From: Archangiaceae bacterium | GTDB taxonomy: Bacteria; Myxococcota; Myxococcia; Myxococcales; Myxococcaceae | Assembly: GCA_016714225.1 (NCBI GenBank) | Contig: JADJNS010000008.1 | Location: 248,001-312,000, forward strand | DNA length: 64,000 bases | Reading direction: 5' to 3' | Part shown: in pieces, positions 45,001 to 52,353 of the stretch | Position numbering within the stretch: position 1 is the stretch's first letter | Layout: the number at the start of each line of letters is the position of its first letter | The notes under the pieces: model-generated | Databases searched by the model: none | What the model was told of the DNA's origin: nothing | What the model saw: the letters and a program-made list of their open reading frames with translations, nothing else | Translations under genes and position numbers: made by a program

Positions 45001-46901
45001 GGGTCGAGCAGGTCGAGCTGGGCGGTCAGCGTCGCGGCCGCGGCGAGCGACTCGGGGCTCGGCGGGGGAAGGTCGGGGTGGGCGGCGAGGGTGGTGTGGC
45101 TGCCGTCTTCGAGGGTGAGCCGAACCCGGTCGAACGGCACGCCGCAGGCGTTGGCGAGGCGCGCCAGGTGCCCCACGTACGGCGCGGTGGCATACGGCCC
45201 CGAGAGCGGGCCGCGCAGCCAGTTCTGGGTGGCCAGGCGGGTCGAGACGCTGGCCTCGAGCTCGATGGCGCGGGCCACGAAGCTCAGGGCCATCGGGCTG
45301 CCGAAGCTGTCGTAGCGGCCGGGGTCGAGCGCCTTGCCCGCAAAGCGCTCGATGATCGCCGCGTCGGGCATCGAGAAGTAGCTCTCGAGGCGGTTGTCGA
45401 ATCGGCGCTTGATGTCGGGAGGAAGGTGGAGCGCCAGCGGCCGGGCGTCGAGCACCGTGGCGGCGCGCTTCTCCGGCAGCGGGCCCAGCGCGCCGGCGGC
45501 CAGGCGATCGAGGCGCTGCGCGGCGGCGTTGAAGGCGTCGTTGGTCTCCAGGGGTTTGCCGTCGAAGGCCACCGTCGTGGCCGACAGGCCTGCACGCCGC
45601 ATCAGGCGCGCCGCGGCCAGCATCGCTCCGGGGTCGTCGAGCACCGGCGCGGCAAGCCTGCCGAGGTAGCCCTCGACGTAGCCGGGCCCGGTGTCGGCCT
45701 TGATGACGATGGCGCGATCCCACGCGTTCATCAGCGCGGTGTGCCAGGCCGGGTCTTCATGCCCGGTGCTGTTGACCGCGAGCCTGTAGACCTCTTCGCG
45801 CCAGGCCATGCACAGCATCTCGAGGCCCGCGTCGCTCAGCTCGAACAGGGCAGGGTCGTGGGCCTCGGTCAACGCGTCGAGCTCGGCCCGGGTATAGCTG
45901 TGCGTGCCCAGCGGCGCCGAAGGCAGCGCTTCGGTCGGCGGCACCCAGCGCGGCGAGCGCCCGAGCGCCACCTGCCCGCGGCCCGAGCCCAGCTCGCTGG
46001 CGAGGTGGGTGCCGCCGAAGTGCACCTGGCGGGGGTCGATGCCGGCGGCGGTCACCAGGCGCCGCAGCACCGCCGCGGTCTCGGGCGTCTGGGTCCAATC
46101 GACCTCGTTGAGGGTCTCGGCGGTGAGGCCCGCGATGGCCGCGCCGTTCTCGACGGCGCGGGCGAAGATGCGCAGCAGCGCTTGCTGCTGGAGCGCGTTG
46201 TCGAAGTGCAACCAGCCCGACTCGATCTTCTTGCCGAAGTGCTGCACGAAGAAGGCGACCGCGTCGTCGCTCAGCTTCAGCTCTTCGAGCGAAGGCGTCG
46301 CGGCGGCGTCGAGCCGCTGCCAGACCGCGTCCTTGGTTCCTTCATTCCACATCGCCTCGCCCAGCGGCCCGGCGGGCTCGGTGGCGCCCCAGCGACCGGG
46401 CGCGCCCGCGGCCGGCTCGAGCAGCGCTTCGAGGTCGCGCGGCATCGAGACCTGGGGCAGAAACGCGGTGACGCCGCCCGACAGCACCGGGTCGCGGCTC
46501 AGCATCGCGGCGATCTTCAGCACCGGGTAGTAGCGCGAGAGGCTCTCGAGGTTGTCGACCAGGCTGCCGCCCAACGCGCCGCCGAAGGTGAGCTTGCCCT
46601 GGGTCTGCACCCTCAGCGTCTGAAGAAAGCGCTCGGCCCACTGGAGCTGCGTCTCGCGCGGGGCCGGCTTGCCGCCGCGGTCGAAGCTCAGCGCGCCCTC
46701 GTCGATGAAGACGTCGGCGCGCCTCCTGGCCGGCTTCACCGTCGCGCGCGACGAGGGCTCGGCCGAGTCGCCCCGAGAGGTGGTGGTAGGGGCCAACCAG
46801 TCGGTCGACTTCGTGCGGCTGAGGGTCGTCAAAGGGGGCTCCGAAGGAGGGGGCTTCCCTGGGTAGACGTGGCCCTCGACCGATGTCGCAGGTTGGTACA
46901 C
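42075..46901 (-). CDS. giant AAA protein with two MoxR/dynein-related (AAA_5) modules
   Basis: 1608 residues from GTG 46901; the frame is open further upstream, but TAATCT at 46918-46913 lies 11 nt before this GTG and the upstream codons look random. About 1000 N-terminal residues are Ala/Leu-rich helical repeats that I cannot name. Module 1 near 1005: Walker A LLEGPTSAGKTS, Walker B EVLLLDEINLA, then GTMNPSSYAGRARLSEAMRS. Module 2 near 1357: ALIGERASGKTA, GMLLLDELNLGSS, AAMNPPTKGYGGRNKLSKAM. The paired modules and GxMNP motifs are as in midasin and dynein-like ATPases. Operon with the small protein and the VWA protein: an enlarged MoxR-VWA system. Confidence 0.88.
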   Translation of the reverse strand: MYQPATSVEGHVYPGKPPPSEPPLTTLSRTKSTDWLAPTTTSRGDSAEPSSRATVKPARRRADVFIDEGALSFDRGGKPAPRETQLQWAERFLQTLRVQTQGKLTFGGALGGSLVDNLESLSRYYPVLKIAAMLSRDPVLSGGVTAFLPQVSMPRDLEALLEPAAGAPGRWGATEPAGPLGEAMWNEGTKDAVWQRLDAAATPSLEELKLSDDAVAFFVQHFGKKIESGWLHFDNALQQQALLRIFARAVENGAAIAGLTAETLNEVDWTQTPETAAVLRRLVTAAGIDPRQVHFGGTHLASELGSGRGQVALGRSPRWVPPTEALPSAPLGTHSYTRAELDALTEAHDPALFELSDAGLEMLCMAWREEVYRLAVNSTGHEDPAWHTALMNAWDRAIVIKADTGPGYVEGYLGRLAAPVLDDPGAMLAAARLMRRAGLSATTVAFDGKPLETNDAFNAAAQRLDRLAAGALGPLPEKRAATVLDARPLALHLPPDIKRRFDNRLESYFSMPDAAIIERFAGKALDPGRYDSFGSPMALSFVARAIELEASVSTRLATQNWLRGPLSGPYATAPYVGHLARLANACGVPFDRVRLTLEDGSHTTLAAHPDLPPPSPESLAAAATLTAQLDLLDPAGASSLDARIGAIETLVAEASHVELQELFAGALQRLRDGKLEPVDLGSASAAERTRLIAAVTRDAHLGVSAALAGLLLKGGEDALEAQLLGQGYSNEQAGEWARHAQSLQALAPERRAVALADLVEKPQPDFLMLPARIALAEQPALDAGSLRAIFDRFVAVDATALVRAMVDCAALSPEKGSERAAVSSFIKARILDGTLQAGDARAGIDLRRCAVLMPFVEAELDAALTAVATADVLTLPGASKALGDAIKAQHGFVEPEGLVIDALNRLYQKDLATVLPLGQADTELGGVEPKLWWEEEEGGAVVTVTPPSVTVGGVPLRLDIEPGRDLRAVPRAAEADLVMTATTERNLRLIAAEWRRARPVLLEGPTSAGKTSAVRYLAYKTGTPYRRINLSQFTDVSDLLGRYVGGEKRFTEADLKKKTDAEVAGLSQEYGLGDGLTRDEQIDQLLEAQLQPRWVDGAVVQAMRKGEVLLLDEINLARPEVIERLNSLFDDDGNLVLTEHRNEIVEPHRNFRIFGTMNPSSYAGRARLSEAMRSRWTNLYCQGLTQADVTTILKARFGATVPEAQLARLIAAQDVLARQADEGAIGRATGGIAFSLRNAFRVCERFERYQGGELSDEALMRRETEEIYRGGLIDPDDLQTVTDVLDTAMPWSGPGFYDALEVEETADTFSIGDVTLRKLNTGHPLVPPESSQLVLTARTRQVLYRIAKALDCGENVALIGERASGKTAVAKMLAGLIGQPYYRQLISGSTDVMQLVGGFDDRGWKDGLLLDAGRPDGVPGMLLLDELNLGSSALLERLNPVLDDERKLVLAERDGEEVRLHNDFHFVAAMNPPTKGYGGRNKLSKAMQNRLTQIYVPELSERSEQLEIVAAIAAKKGVPAAVAEALVDLQAWAVAGYRDGTLGAQLREGDRPVLSIRQLLAALDMVAEFQTERGVGDAFLLAVEAYYASSSEPDDCSAILAHARELAS

Positions 46902-47182
46902 ATCGACACAAAAGATTAGGGGCTTCGGGTGCTTGGAGCGCTCTCCGCCCGGCGCGCGCGAGCCCCGCCGGGCCCGAAATGTAAACCCGGGTTGCGCGCC
47001 GCGCGCCGAGGCTGGCCACCTGTCGCCCCGCCGATTCGCATCGCGTTGCGCCGTTGCAGCGGTTGCGATCGGCGCCGGTTGCAAAGGCGCGGCGCAGCAA
47101 CGGCCAGCACGGCACCTCGAAGACTGAAGCGGTGGTGATTTTCAGCGCAGTTTCCCTCATGCCTCAAAGGACGAAAGCCCCG

Positions 47183-48733
47183 ATGCCCCCCAAGTCATGG
47201 TCGTTGTTGTTGTCGTGTCTCGCCGCGCTGAGCTTCAGCTGCGGAGATGGAATGATCGGCCCCGAAGACGAGCTCGCCCCCGACGGAGACATGGTCGATG
47301 CCGACGATGACTCGGAGCTCGGCGTCGAAGCCGACGAGCTGGCCGGCCGCCCCTGCGGAGTGATGCGCGCCGGAGACCGCCTCACCCAGAACGAGGTGCT
47401 GCACGCCTGCAGCGGCCAGTACTGGCTGGCGCTGCAGGGCGACGGCAACCTGGTGCTCTACGCCAACAACCCGGTGCGGGCGCGCTGGTCGACGCGCACC
47501 TTCGTCACCGGCGTGCGGCTGGAGATGCAGGGCGACGGCAACCTGGTGCTGTACCAGGGCACTCGCCCGCTGTGGGCCTCGAACACCTCGGGCCACCCGG
47601 GCGCGATGCTCGCGATGCAAGACGACGGCAACCTGGTGCTGTACCAGGGCGGCCGCGCGATCTGGGCCACCCACACCAACGAGTGCGGCGTGATGTACGC
47701 CGGAGGCGTGCTGCGCGCGGGCTCGGCGCTCAACTCGTGCGATCGCCGCTTCCGCCTGGTGATGCAGGGCGACGACAACCTGGTGCTGTACCAGGGCGGC
47801 AAGGCGCTGTGGGCGACGGGCACGGTGCGCTCGGGCTCGGCGAGCATCGGCGCGTACATGCAGGGCGACGGCAACCTGGTGGTGCGCCGCAACGGCACGG
47901 CGCTGTGGCAGTCGCACACCGCGGGGCACGCCGGCGCGCGGCTGTTGGTGCGCAACGACGGCACCGTGGTGGTGGCGCAGGGCGGCACGGTGCTGTTCCG
48001 CGCGCCCAACGCGCTGCCGCCGCCTCCTCCTCCGCCGCCGCCTTCGACCGGGGTGCCCGCCTCGCTGCTCGCCTACCTGGGTGAGAAGCCGTACGTCGAG
48101 CAGAGCTGCAGCTCGACCACCTACCCGGGCTGGTCGCACCCTGCGCTCCGCTGCAGCTACTCGAGCGGGGGCCTGTCGAGCACGGTGGTCACCGCCACTC
48201 CGTCGGCGGCGCGGGTCGGCCAGTGGGTGGTCGACAGCGCGAACCTGATTCCGTCGCTCAAGGCGCTGCGCACCAGCTCGCCCGCGTACTGGGAGCAGGG
48301 CCTCAAGGCGATCGCGAGCCGCACGCTCATCGCCTCGGGCCGCATCTTCCCTCTCGAGGGCGGCATCATCGAGCTCGATCAGGAAGACGGCGTCGGCTAC
48401 CAGAACTACCACTTCACCAAGGGCGTCACGACCACCTGCGGCAGCGGCTGCTGGTGCCGCATCAACTCGCTGCACCGCACGGTGTGGTGCGGCTACCGCT
48501 CGGGCACCGGCAAAGAGTCGTACGGCTCGTGCCTCAACCGCCTGGGCTCGTCGGGCTACGGCAACGCCTGGGGCAACGAGTGCATGAACATCCACTCCAA
48601 CGCGTGGGACTCGACCGCCAACGAGAGCTTCCGCGCCCAGGCGTGGACGGCGGCGCAGAACATGCGCTGCCGCACGCCGGGCAGCTGCTCGCCCGCCGAC
48701 GTGGTCGCGGCCGTGCGCGAGCAGTACAAGTGA
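47183..48733 (+). CDS. lipoprotein with two B-type (bulb) lectin domains
   Basis: Signal peptide and lipobox (LLLSCLAALSFSC). An acidic spacer is followed by two GNA-type lectin domains (about 60-160 and 165-265), each with three copies of the mannose-binding pattern QxDxNxVxY (MQGDGNLVLYQG, MQDDGNLVLYQG, MQGDDNLVLYQG; the last copies are degenerate). A polyproline hinge (PPPPPPPPP) leads to a Cys-rich domain of about 200 residues that I do not recognise (TTTCGSGCWCRINSLHRTVW). ATG 47183 is preferred (AAAGGA about 12 nt upstream); ATG 47159 is in frame. Probably binds mannose-rich glycans at the cell surface. Confidence 0.85.
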   Translation: MPPKSWSLLLSCLAALSFSCGDGMIGPEDELAPDGDMVDADDDSELGVEADELAGRPCGVMRAGDRLTQNEVLHACSGQYWLALQGDGNLVLYANNPVRARWSTRTFVTGVRLEMQGDGNLVLYQGTRPLWASNTSGHPGAMLAMQDDGNLVLYQGGRAIWATHTNECGVMYAGGVLRAGSALNSCDRRFRLVMQGDDNLVLYQGGKALWATGTVRSGSASIGAYMQGDGNLVVRRNGTALWQSHTAGHAGARLLVRNDGTVVVAQGGTVLFRAPNALPPPPPPPPPSTGVPASLLAYLGEKPYVEQSCSSTTYPGWSHPALRCSYSSGGLSSTVVTATPSAARVGQWVVDSANLIPSLKALRTSSPAYWEQGLKAIASRTLIASGRIFPLEGGIIELDQEDGVGYQNYHFTKGVTTTCGSGCWCRINSLHRTVWCGYRSGTGKESYGSCLNRLGSSGYGNAWGNECMNIHSNAWDSTANESFRAQAWTAAQNMRCRTPGSCSPADVVAAVREQYK

Positions 48734-48806
48734 GGTAGGGCGAGCGCGCTCTGGGCGCGGCGCGGCGGGTCGACCGCTGCGCCGCCGCCGTGCTAGCGAG
48801 CCCGTC

Positions 48807-49640
48807 GTGCGCGCTCTTGCTCTCGCGGTGCTGGCGGTGGGGCTGTTGGCCTGTGGCAACTCTGGCGGCGGTGGCACCGGGGGAGGTACCGGCGGCGCCG
48901 GTGGTGCCGGCGGCGGGGCAGGCGCGGGCGGCGCGTCGGGCGGTGGGGCCGGCGGCTCGGGTGGCGCGACCGCCGACGCCGGCATGGTGCACGTGCCGGC
49001 CGGCGCCTTTCAGATGGGCAGCGCGAGCGGCGACGCCGACGAAGCTCCGGCGCACATGGTCACCTTGAGCGCCTTCGACATCGACACCACCGAGGTGACC
49101 CAGGGCGCCTACGCCGAGTGCGTGACGGCGAGCGCCTGCACCGCGCCGTCGTCGGCGTACGAGCCCACCACCCGGGCAGCCTGGCCGGTGGTGAGCGTGA
49201 GCTGGGCGCAGGCGCAGGCCTACTGCGCGTTTCGCGCCAAGCGGCTGCCCACCGAGGCCGAGTGGGAAAAGGCGGCGCGCGGCACCGATGGCCGCAGCTA
49301 CCCGTGGGGCAACGGCGCGGCGACCTGCGCGCTGGCCAACACCCAGGGCTGCAGCGACGCCGGCGCCGAGCCGGTGGGCATGCACCCGGGGGGCGCGAGC
49401 CCCTACGGCGCGTTGGATCTCGCCGGCAACGTCTGGGAGTGGACGGCCGACTGGTACAGCGCGACCTGGTACGCCAGCGCCCCGTCGATCGATCCGCAGG
49501 GCCCCGACGCCGGCACCTACCGGGCCTACCGCGGCGGCTCGGCGGGCAACGACGCCACCCTGGCCAGAAGCTCGAACCGCGCCTCGACCTACAGCCCCGC
49601 GGTGGGCGGCTCGGGCCTCGGCTTTCGCTGCGTACGCTGA
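48807..49640 (+). CDS. FGE-sulfatase (SUMF1-like) domain lipoprotein
   Basis: Lipobox AVGLLAC (Cys16), Gly-rich spacer of about 40 residues, then a formylglycine-generating-enzyme-like fold: MVHVPAGAFQMGSASGDADE, DTTEVTQGAYAECV, RLPTEAEWEKAARGTDGRSY, LDLAGNVWEWTADWY and GLGFRCVR. The family often acts as a binding fold rather than as an FGE enzyme, and the catalytic Cys pair of true FGE is not evident. Located in the envelope. GTG start 48807. Confidence 0.9.
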   Translation: MRALALAVLAVGLLACGNSGGGGTGGGTGGAGGAGGGAGAGGASGGGAGGSGGATADAGMVHVPAGAFQMGSASGDADEAPAHMVTLSAFDIDTTEVTQGAYAECVTASACTAPSSAYEPTTRAAWPVVSVSWAQAQAYCAFRAKRLPTEAEWEKAARGTDGRSYPWGNGAATCALANTQGCSDAGAEPVGMHPGGASPYGALDLAGNVWEWTADWYSATWYASAPSIDPQGPDAGTYRAYRGGSAGNDATLARSSNRASTYSPAVGGSGLGFRCVR

Positions 49641-49714
49641 CCTTGGCGAGGCGTGCCGAGGGCCCTGGGCCTCGACACGAGCGCAGCGGTGAGTAAGGTG
49701 GTACAGCGCTCGCG

Positions 49715-51310
49715 ATGGCCTCGACGGTCACCTGCCAACACTGCGGTGAAGAACACGGGCCCGACGTGCGCCGGTGCCCCAAGTCGGGCGACCTGATGAG
49801 CGAGAGCGGGCCGTGCGGCGGGCGCATCGACCGCTACGACGTGAAGAAGCTGCTCGGGGTAGGGGGCTTCGGCGCCGTCTACCGCGCGGTGCACTCGCGC
49901 ACCGGCGCCCACGTGGCGCTCAAGGTGCTCAAGCGCCAGCGCGCGCAAGACTCGGCGGCGGTCGAGCGCTTCATGCGTGAGGCGCGCGCCGCCGCGCTGT
50001 TGGGCAGCGAGCACATTGCCCGGGTGCTCGACGCCGACGTCACCCCCGACGGCCTGCCGTTCATCGCCATGGAGCTGCTCGAGGGCATGGACCTCAGCGA
50101 GCTCGACAAAGAGCGCGGCCCGATCGCCCCCGAGCGCCTGGTGAACATCATGATCCAGGCCCTCTCGGCGCTGCAGCTGGCGCACGACAAGGGCATCGTG
50201 CACCGCGACATGAAGCCGGCCAACGTGTTCATCACCCGGCAGCGCGACGGCATGGGCATCGAGCGCGACCTGGTGAAGCTGCTCGACTTCGGCATCTCGA
50301 AGATTCAGGCCACCGGTGAGCGCGCGCTGACCCTCGCCGGCACGACCATGGGCACGCCTGCGTACATGGCGTACGAGCAGTTCTTCGACGCCCGCTCGGT
50401 CGACGGCCGCGCCGACATCTACTCGGTGTGCGCCATTCTCTACGAGCTGCTCTCGCGGCAGCGCCCCTACCTCGCCAACAGCTACGGCGAGCTGGTGATG
50501 AAGGTCGAGAAAGAGACCCCGCGGCCGCTCAAAGACGTGGCGCCGATGCTGCCCGACGCCCTCTGCACGGTGATCGACAAGGGCCTGAAGAAAGACCGCG
50601 AAGAGCGCTGGCAGAGCGCCCGCGAGCTGGCCGAGTCGCTGGGGCAGATCGGCAGCCTGCGCGGCGTGGCCGCCAAGACCTTGATGGCGTTCTCGGTCGA
50701 GGCGGTCGAGGCGCCGATGACCCGCACCCACCTGCCGCTGACCACCGAGCCGCGCGGCAAAGAGGCGGCGAAGCCGGTCGCCCGCGGCGAAGTGAAGACC
50801 GTGCTGATGGACGCCTCGCTCTACGCCGAGGCCGCGGCCCAGGGCGCGACGCCGGCGGCCGGCAGCGGCGCGGTGCCCCCGGGCAACGACACGCTGGTGA
50901 TGCACCCCGGCATGAAGCCCACCTTCGGCGTGGTGCCGATGGAGCCCCAGCCCAGCCCGCCGTCGCCGCGCGCGGTCGGCAACGCCACGGTGCTGATGGC
51001 CGAGATGCCCGCGGTGATGGTGGCCGAGGCCGCGCCCGCCGCGGCGCCGGTGCCTGCTCCCGAGCCGTCGGCTCCCTCGCCCGCTCAAGAAGCGCAGGCC
51101 GCGTTCGTCGGCAACGACACCATGCGGGTGCCGGGGCGCATGATGAATGACCCCGAGCGCGATCGCATCACCCAGCCCCGGCCGCAGCTGTCGAGCCCGG
51201 GCGGGCCGTTCGGCCTGGGGTGGAAGCTGGTCGGCGCGCTCGGCATGGGCGGCCTGATCGTCATCGGCATGGCGATCTGGGTGCTGATGCTCGCGCGACG
51301 CGGTCACTGA
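49715..51310 (+). CDS. Ser/Thr protein kinase with zinc-ribbon N-terminus and C-terminal membrane anchor
   Basis: An N-terminal zinc-ribbon-like CQHCGEEHGPDVRRC precedes a Hanks kinase domain (about 40-300): GVGGFGAVYRA, VALKVLK, IVHRDMKPANVF, LLDFGISK, GTPAYMAYEQ. A long Ala/Pro-rich linker with regular NDT/NAT/VLM motifs ends in one transmembrane helix (LVGALGMGGLIVIGMAIWVL) close to the C-terminus, so the kinase is cytoplasmic and tail-anchored with only a few residues outside. TACAGC (49702-49707) is 7 nt before ATG 49715. Confidence 0.93.
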   Translation: MASTVTCQHCGEEHGPDVRRCPKSGDLMSESGPCGGRIDRYDVKKLLGVGGFGAVYRAVHSRTGAHVALKVLKRQRAQDSAAVERFMREARAAALLGSEHIARVLDADVTPDGLPFIAMELLEGMDLSELDKERGPIAPERLVNIMIQALSALQLAHDKGIVHRDMKPANVFITRQRDGMGIERDLVKLLDFGISKIQATGERALTLAGTTMGTPAYMAYEQFFDARSVDGRADIYSVCAILYELLSRQRPYLANSYGELVMKVEKETPRPLKDVAPMLPDALCTVIDKGLKKDREERWQSARELAESLGQIGSLRGVAAKTLMAFSVEAVEAPMTRTHLPLTTEPRGKEAAKPVARGEVKTVLMDASLYAEAAAQGATPAAGSGAVPPGNDTLVMHPGMKPTFGVVPMEPQPSPPSPRAVGNATVLMAEMPAVMVAEAAPAAAPVPAPEPSAPSPAQEAQAAFVGNDTMRVPGRMMNDPERDRITQPRPQLSSPGGPFGLGWKLVGALGMGGLIVIGMAIWVLMLARRGH

Positions 51311-51350
51311 GAGCTCCCTCTCCCTCGAGGGAGAGGGCCGGGGTGAGGGG
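51311..51350. repeat. palindromic repeat between convergent genes, copy 2
   Basis: 40-bp element, the inverse of the one at 26381-26424. The hairpin CCCTCTCCC with GGGAGAGGG is centred on CTCGAG and followed by GGGGTGAGGGG. It starts one base after the kinase stop and faces the end of ku, so a two-way terminator role is likely. Confidence 0.8.
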
Positions 51351-51397
51351 GCGCCCGAAGACGTGCGCGGCGCCCCGCCCCCACCAGCCCGAAACGA

Positions 51398-52294
51398 CTA
51401 CCGCCCCGCCGACTTCTTCTTCTTGGGAGCCTCTTCGCTGCGCGACGAGCGCTTGGGCCCCTTGCGCTCTTCCTCGGCCAGCGCGGGCGCGGTGGGGGCG
51501 GGCGCCGCCGCGGCGGCCGCCGCCTTGCCGGCCAGGCTCGCCTTGAGCGCCTCCATCAGGTCGACCACCTTGGCCACCGGCTCGGGCTGCGGGGTCAGGT
51601 TCACCGTCTCGCCCCTCACCTTGGCGTCGAGCATCTCGCGCAGCTTGTCGCGGTACTCGTCGTGGTACTTGCTGGCGTCGAACTTCGGCTGCGAGAGCTG
51701 CTGAATGAACTGCCGCGCCAGGTTCATCTCGGCGTCGGTGATGGTGGCGTCGGGAATCGGCACCTCGCCTTGCCCGCGCACCTCGTCGGCGTAGCGCAGC
51801 TGCTGCATCACCAGCCCGTTGTTGAGCGGGCGGAACAGCACCAGGTTCTGCTTGCCGCGGGTCACGTACCGCGCCACGGCGGCGTGCTTCATGTCGTTGA
51901 GCGCCATCACCAGCAGCTTGAACGCGCGGTCGGCGCCCTTGTCGGGCCCGATGTAGTACCCCGACTCGAAGAACAGCGGGTCGACGGTCTCGAGCGGCAC
52001 GAACTCGGTGATGTCCATGCTGCGCGAGGTGGCGAGCTCGAGCTTCTCGAGCTCGTCGTCGGTGACCACCACGTACTGGTCTTTGGCGTACTCGTAGCCC
52101 TTGATGATCTGATCGCGGGGCACGATCTCGCCGGTGGTGGGGTCGTACATCTGCTGCTTGAGCCGGGTCTTCTTCTCGGCGTGCAGCTGGTTGAAGCTGA
52201 TGCGGTTGCTCGACTCGTTCGCCGAGTAGACCTTCACCGGAATGTTGACCAGGCCGAAGCTGATCGTGCCGCCCGACATCGCGCGTGCGCTCAT
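51398..52294 (-). CDS. ku: Ku protein for non-homologous end joining
   Basis: Homodimeric ring that binds broken DNA ends and recruits LigD. 298 residues. Ku core: SGGTISFGLVNIPVKVYSAN at the start, MYDPTTGEIVPRDQIIKGYE, FFESGYYIGPDKGADRAFKL and MNLARQFIQQLSQPKFDASK. A Lys/Arg/Ala-rich C-terminal tail (about 240-298, ends PKKKKSAGR) could add DNA binding. TATACC (52308-52303) lies 8 nt before ATG 52294; ATG 52279 is also possible. Divergent from ligD. Confidence 0.97.
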   Translation of the reverse strand: MSARAMSGGTISFGLVNIPVKVYSANESSNRISFNQLHAEKKTRLKQQMYDPTTGEIVPRDQIIKGYEYAKDQYVVVTDDELEKLELATSRSMDITEFVPLETVDPLFFESGYYIGPDKGADRAFKLLVMALNDMKHAAVARYVTRGKQNLVLFRPLNNGLVMQQLRYADEVRGQGEVPIPDATITDAEMNLARQFIQQLSQPKFDASKYHDEYRDKLREMLDAKVRGETVNLTPQPEPVAKVVDLMEALKASLAGKAAAAAAAPAPTAPALAEEERKGPKRSSRSEEAPKKKKSAGR

Positions 52295-52302
52295 GAGCCC
52301 AA

Positions 52303-52344
52303 GGTATACCGCTGGCCGCGACGCCTCGCCTCTTTGGCTATAGC
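52303..52344. promoter_or_regulatory. divergent ku/ligD promoter region
   Basis: 59-bp gap with one -10-like hexamer for each side: TATACC (52308-52303, minus) for ku and TATAGC (52339-52344, plus) for ligD, 8 and 9 nt from the start codons. No Shine-Dalgarno is present on either side and no clear -35. The shared region suits co-regulation of the two repair genes. Confidence 0.45.
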
Positions 52345-52353
52345 CTCGCCCCC

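Noticed and set aside
43458..46919. Open frame of 1153 codons on the plus strand opposite the AAA ATPase
   Set aside because: A GC-rich shadow: Arg/Gly/His-rich, no motif, while the minus strand carries two complete AAA modules.
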